Shown here in pieces: positions 30,543 through 33,324 of a DNA stretch of 33,324 nt. Both the position numbers and the translations under genes were made by a program. The DNA lies in IMG/VR virus record IMGVR_UViG_3300037796_000302, positions 1 to 33,324 of that record. One strand, written 5' to 3'. Under the pieces are notes generated by a model. The model was not told where the DNA came from. It was given only the letters and a program-made list of their open reading frames with translations, and searched no databases. The first letter of the stretch is position 1. Each line of letters opens with the position of its first letter. Source of the DNA: a virus.

Positions 30543-33324
30543 TTACCCCAACACAAAGTATGCTTTTTGTCCAACTTCCCCGACACCTTGCATAGCCATA
30601 TCTTCTAATTCGTCCATCAATACTGCTTTTTCGGCTTCTGACTGTGTAATAAGTTCTTGAGCATTTAATATTGTATTACCATTTGGTCCGGGTAATGACT
30701 GGAATTTACCTCTAGATTGTGATAGCATAATTTTCGCTTCTGCAACCGCCCATCTCTGTAACCACAAGTTAGTATCTCTAGAAGATATTAAATCTTGTTC
30801 AGTTCTTTCTACACTAGCATCAACTAACACTCTTTCATTCTTGTATATTGCATTATACAAATTTAGTTCTCGTGTTCTTTCATTAAATTGATATGTTATT
30901 CGTGTAGCAAACAACGTTTCAAGTTCTTCAATAAAACTTGATACGAGATGAAAGCTTAAAAGATCGAATGAACCTAATGTATACAATTGTTTGAGGGCAG
31001 CATATCCGTAAATGTCATAGCCAGTATACGCACCTTGTAAAAAGCCACTTCTCAGTCTATAAACCGCCGTCACATTAACAACTTTATGGAACCCTACACA
31101 GCGATCTTTTAATAAGTAACGCTGTTGATTGGGTTTTAGATCAAGGAAAAAGAAACCTCTTTTATATGAAACGCCGCCATATTTTCTTAGCTGTTTAAGA
31201 GCATTATCAATACAAACATCAATATTAGATTTTGAAAGTTCTACTTTTACCGAAGGTTCTCCTAATATTTGCCGAATTTGATCATGTAATTCTCGTCTTT
31301 CATCTGGACTACCGTCATCACCTACGCCTAAACGATCATACATTGGACTACCACTAACCAAGTCTTTACCTTTAATAGACTCAGTATAAAGAATGCTTGA
31401 TTCAAAATCATTGAAAACGCTGTCTTCATTAGATTTAAGTTCATAAACAGCATCGCACCCAAGCCTTTTAGTCTTGAATGTGAGTTTATCTCTTTCATTA
31501 AATTTTTCTTTAGGATCAAACTCTAAGTAAGCCCTGCCAGTTGTTTTAATCCATTGGTCTATTTTCCACTCATATAAGTGCTCTTCAACAGTATTAAACC
31601 ACAAGAATCCTTCATTGGGTTTAGGGTCTTCATCAGACACTATTAACGATTGCCAAGAAGAACCATCCCAAATCTTCAATTGAGGTTCAGATAATGAAGT
31701 ATCTAACCAATATGTTCCTTGTGGTATTGCTGTTGGATCAGAATCCCACCATATCGGCTGTGGGGTTACTAAAACCCATGAAGACCCATTCCATATTTTA
31801 AATGTATCACCATCTTTCCAATATATTCCAACCGGAGGGTCAAGAGGGTTATACGTTTCATTAATAAAATATAGTTCTTGACAAGTAGAATCGAGTATTT
31901 TTAATAAATCACCTGTGTCTGGATTATACCATACACTACCTGTTTCCAATTCTGGTGGAAGAGCGGGATCGCGGGATTGTTGATAAAAATTATCTGCTTG
32001 AACCCATTGATTATTTAAAGAATCCCACAAAAACACATCATCAACTGAAAGTGAAGCATCCCACCATAGGTTACATGATTCTCTATCTCTAGGATCAGTC
32101 GGGTAAACGGCAATAGGCACTGACACCCACTGTAATTGGGTCGCCTTCCATTCATATAATTTTTGTTCATCAATTACATAACGGTATTCTGTATCCGTAG
32201 AACCTGATGGAGTAGAATTTGTTTCTTCATATTCAATATCTGTGACTTCTTCCCATATAAAACCTGAAATTAATTCGAAGACAGTTTCATTTGTTTCATC
32301 ATACCAGAAATCACCAATATCAATATCGTTGGGATCTTTTGAATAATAAATGACTAAACGTTCATTCCACTTTTTTAAATCTTTATCTCTTTCAAAAAAC
32401 TCACCTGTTTCAGTATTATACCAAAATGTATTTCCAACAAATTTTGTCGGTAGCAAGGGATTTCGAGTGTCAACTATCGTGTTAAGTTTACACCATAAAT
32501 CATTTTTCCATTCATATGCTTGTGATTCAGAAGAATCAAACCATATCGTTCCGTCCTCGGGATTAGTAATATCAAAATTGTATGTTATAAGCGTCTGAGA
32601 GACCCATGAAGAGCCATCATATTCATAAAGAATACCATCATCAGTATCATACCATAAATCTCCTGAAGACGCTGAGGTTGGATCTGTATCGCTTTCAATA
32701 TACTCAATCTCAGTCTTATTTTCACCATCCCAAAGATATATCACACCATCTTGCTCAAAATAAGTATTTTCAGCAGGAAATGTTGGAGATATAAAGGGGT
32801 TTTCTAAAAGAGCATATTGTTTATTGACTTCATCAATTAAGCTTTGATATGTTTGTACATTACTGCCATTAAATTCAATTTCAACTTCTCTTTCTTCATT
32901 AATATCTGCCACAATTTTATATGTTTTTTGAGGATTAACCCCTGTAGCTGATGTTAATTTTACATCTTCATCAATTTCAACCGTATGTTTTGCAGGAGTT
33001 AACTCTTCTTCACCACTTTCTTCTATCCCCGTAGGAAGAGAATAAGAATGAACGCCTTCACGGTGATAACGTGCTACATTATCAACAGCATATGCTGAAA
33101 AATAATATGCTGTTCTTGGTTGTAAATCCATTACATCAAGTTCAGTAGTTTCTCTATCATTATAAAATGCACCTACCACTAAAACCTGATTATCATCTGT
33201 GTTTACAATTTTACTACCCGAATGCATATCTGGATCAACAGTCGGGTCACCTATATAATATTCACCGTCTTTAGGAGAAGTTTCAATATAATTAGCAGGT
33301 TTTCTACTGACTGTAATAACAATG
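30543..33324 (-). CDS. Large virion (baseplate, gp7-like?) protein, N-terminus beyond window
   Basis: The frame is open to the right edge (an ATG at 33227 is internal), giving at least 926 residues. The visible start is a fibronectin type III domain ('VVGAFYNDRETTELDVMDLQPRTAYYFSAYAVD'). Next come roughly ten copies of a 45-60-residue Trp/Tyr repeat, G-x2-W-[YF]-[DN] ... [YF]-x-W-[DN]-G-x-S-W-V, predicted to form small beta hairpins. A globular C-terminal part (about 260 residues: 'VCIDNALKQLRKYGGVSYKRGFFFLDLKP', 'SQSRGKFQSLPGPNGNTILNAQEL') ends the protein. Its place before a gp8-like protein suggests a gp7-type baseplate wedge component. It could also be another baseplate or fibre-connector protein. 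Confidence 0.6.
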   Translation of the reverse strand, partial: IVITVSRKPANYIETSPKDGEYYIGDPTVDPDMHSGSKIVNTDDNQVLVVGAFYNDRETTELDVMDLQPRTAYYFSAYAVDNVARYHREGVHSYSLPTGIEESGEEELTPAKHTVEIDEDVKLTSATGVNPQKTYKIVADINEEREVEIEFNGSNVQTYQSLIDEVNKQYALLENPFISPTFPAENTYFEQDGVIYLWDGENKTEIEYIESDTDPTSASSGDLWYDTDDGILYEYDGSSWVSQTLITYNFDITNPEDGTIWFDSSESQAYEWKNDLWCKLNTIVDTRNPLLPTKFVGNTFWYNTETGEFFERDKDLKKWNERLVIYYSKDPNDIDIGDFWYDETNETVFELISGFIWEEVTDIEYEETNSTPSGSTDTEYRYVIDEQKLYEWKATQLQWVSVPIAVYPTDPRDRESCNLWWDASLSVDDVFLWDSLNNQWVQADNFYQQSRDPALPPELETGSVWYNPDTGDLLKILDSTCQELYFINETYNPLDPPVGIYWKDGDTFKIWNGSSWVLVTPQPIWWDSDPTAIPQGTYWLDTSLSEPQLKIWDGSSWQSLIVSDEDPKPNEGFLWFNTVEEHLYEWKIDQWIKTTGRAYLEFDPKEKFNERDKLTFKTKRLGCDAVYELKSNEDSVFNDFESSILYTESIKGKDLVSGSPMYDRLGVGDDGSPDERRELHDQIRQILGEPSVKVELSKSNIDVCIDNALKQLRKYGGVSYKRGFFFLDLKPNQQRYLLKDRCVGFHKVVNVTAVYRLRSGFLQGAYTGYDIYGYAALKQLYTLGSFDLLSFHLVSSFIEELETLFATRITYQFNERTRELNLYNAIYKNERVLVDASVERTEQDLISSRDTNLWLQRWAVAEAKIMLSQSRGKFQSLPGPNGNTILNAQELITQSEAEKAVLMDELEDMAMQGVGEVGQKAYFVLG

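Noticed and set aside
1-33324. tRNA genes
   Set aside because: I saw no convincing cloverleaf or T-loop sequence in the few intergenic gaps; a dedicated scan was not possible.

Overview
The window is a contiguous piece of a tailed-phage (myovirus) genome of the T4-like type. It is AT-rich and gene-dense, and every gene I accept lies on the minus strand. T4-type genes recognised from protein motifs are 16, 17, 32, 41, 44, 62, uvsW, uvsX and uvsY, and probably a 31-like co-chaperonin and gene 7/8-like baseplate proteins. The combination (conserved T4 replication core, poly-Thr-Pro fibre proteins, baseplate proteins with W-[YF]-[DN] repeats, NATAAATA late promoters) resembles marine T4-like phages. 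No gene identifies the host, and I see no tRNA, CRISPR or photosynthesis gene. Layout in the direction of transcription (high to low coordinates): 33324-28806 holds two large virion proteins, the first cut by the window edge. 28726-26957 holds the replicative helicase gp41 behind a good sigma70-like promoter, plus a small protein. 26880-17457 is the packaging module and is full of mobile DNA: small terminase gp16, an unknown protein, a metallophosphoesterase interrupted by an intein inside its GHSH metal-binding motif, a truncated small gene, a decayed fragment of a second large-terminase gene, an IS607-type transposon (tnpA-tnpB), an orphan ORF probably cut by that transposon, and the large terminase gp17 with its own LAGLIDADG intein. 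17406-16852 is a SWIM zinc-finger protein. 16730-11949 is the recombination/replication block gp32, uvsX, unknown, uvsY, uvsW. 11952-8635 holds small conserved phage proteins, including a truncated DNA polymerase III alpha-like protein, a basic protein, a GroES-like co-chaperonin and a late-expressed coiled-coil membrane protein. 8566-6190 holds the clamp loader (gp44, gp62) and two zinc-finger-like proteins. 6111-1 is an array of fibre-like paralogues with Thr-Pro minisatellite linkers and Ig-like ends, ending in a partial tail-assembly-chaperone-like gene. Regulation is visible. Ten sites matching NATAAATA (the T4 late-promoter box) lie about 22-31 bases before starts of the fibre genes, the membrane protein, the basic protein/GroES pair, the SWIM protein, gp17, gp16 and, notably, the transposase gene. 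Replication genes 41, 32 and 44 instead have TTGAxx-N17-TAxxAT sigma70-like promoters. The gp32 transcript would begin with a hairpin and ends in a tandem hairpin/terminator. The most unusual content is the 9.4 kb packaging region, with two inteins, one transposon and a dead terminase fragment, and the modular fibre array, where N- and C-terminal domains also occur as separate genes in reversed order.
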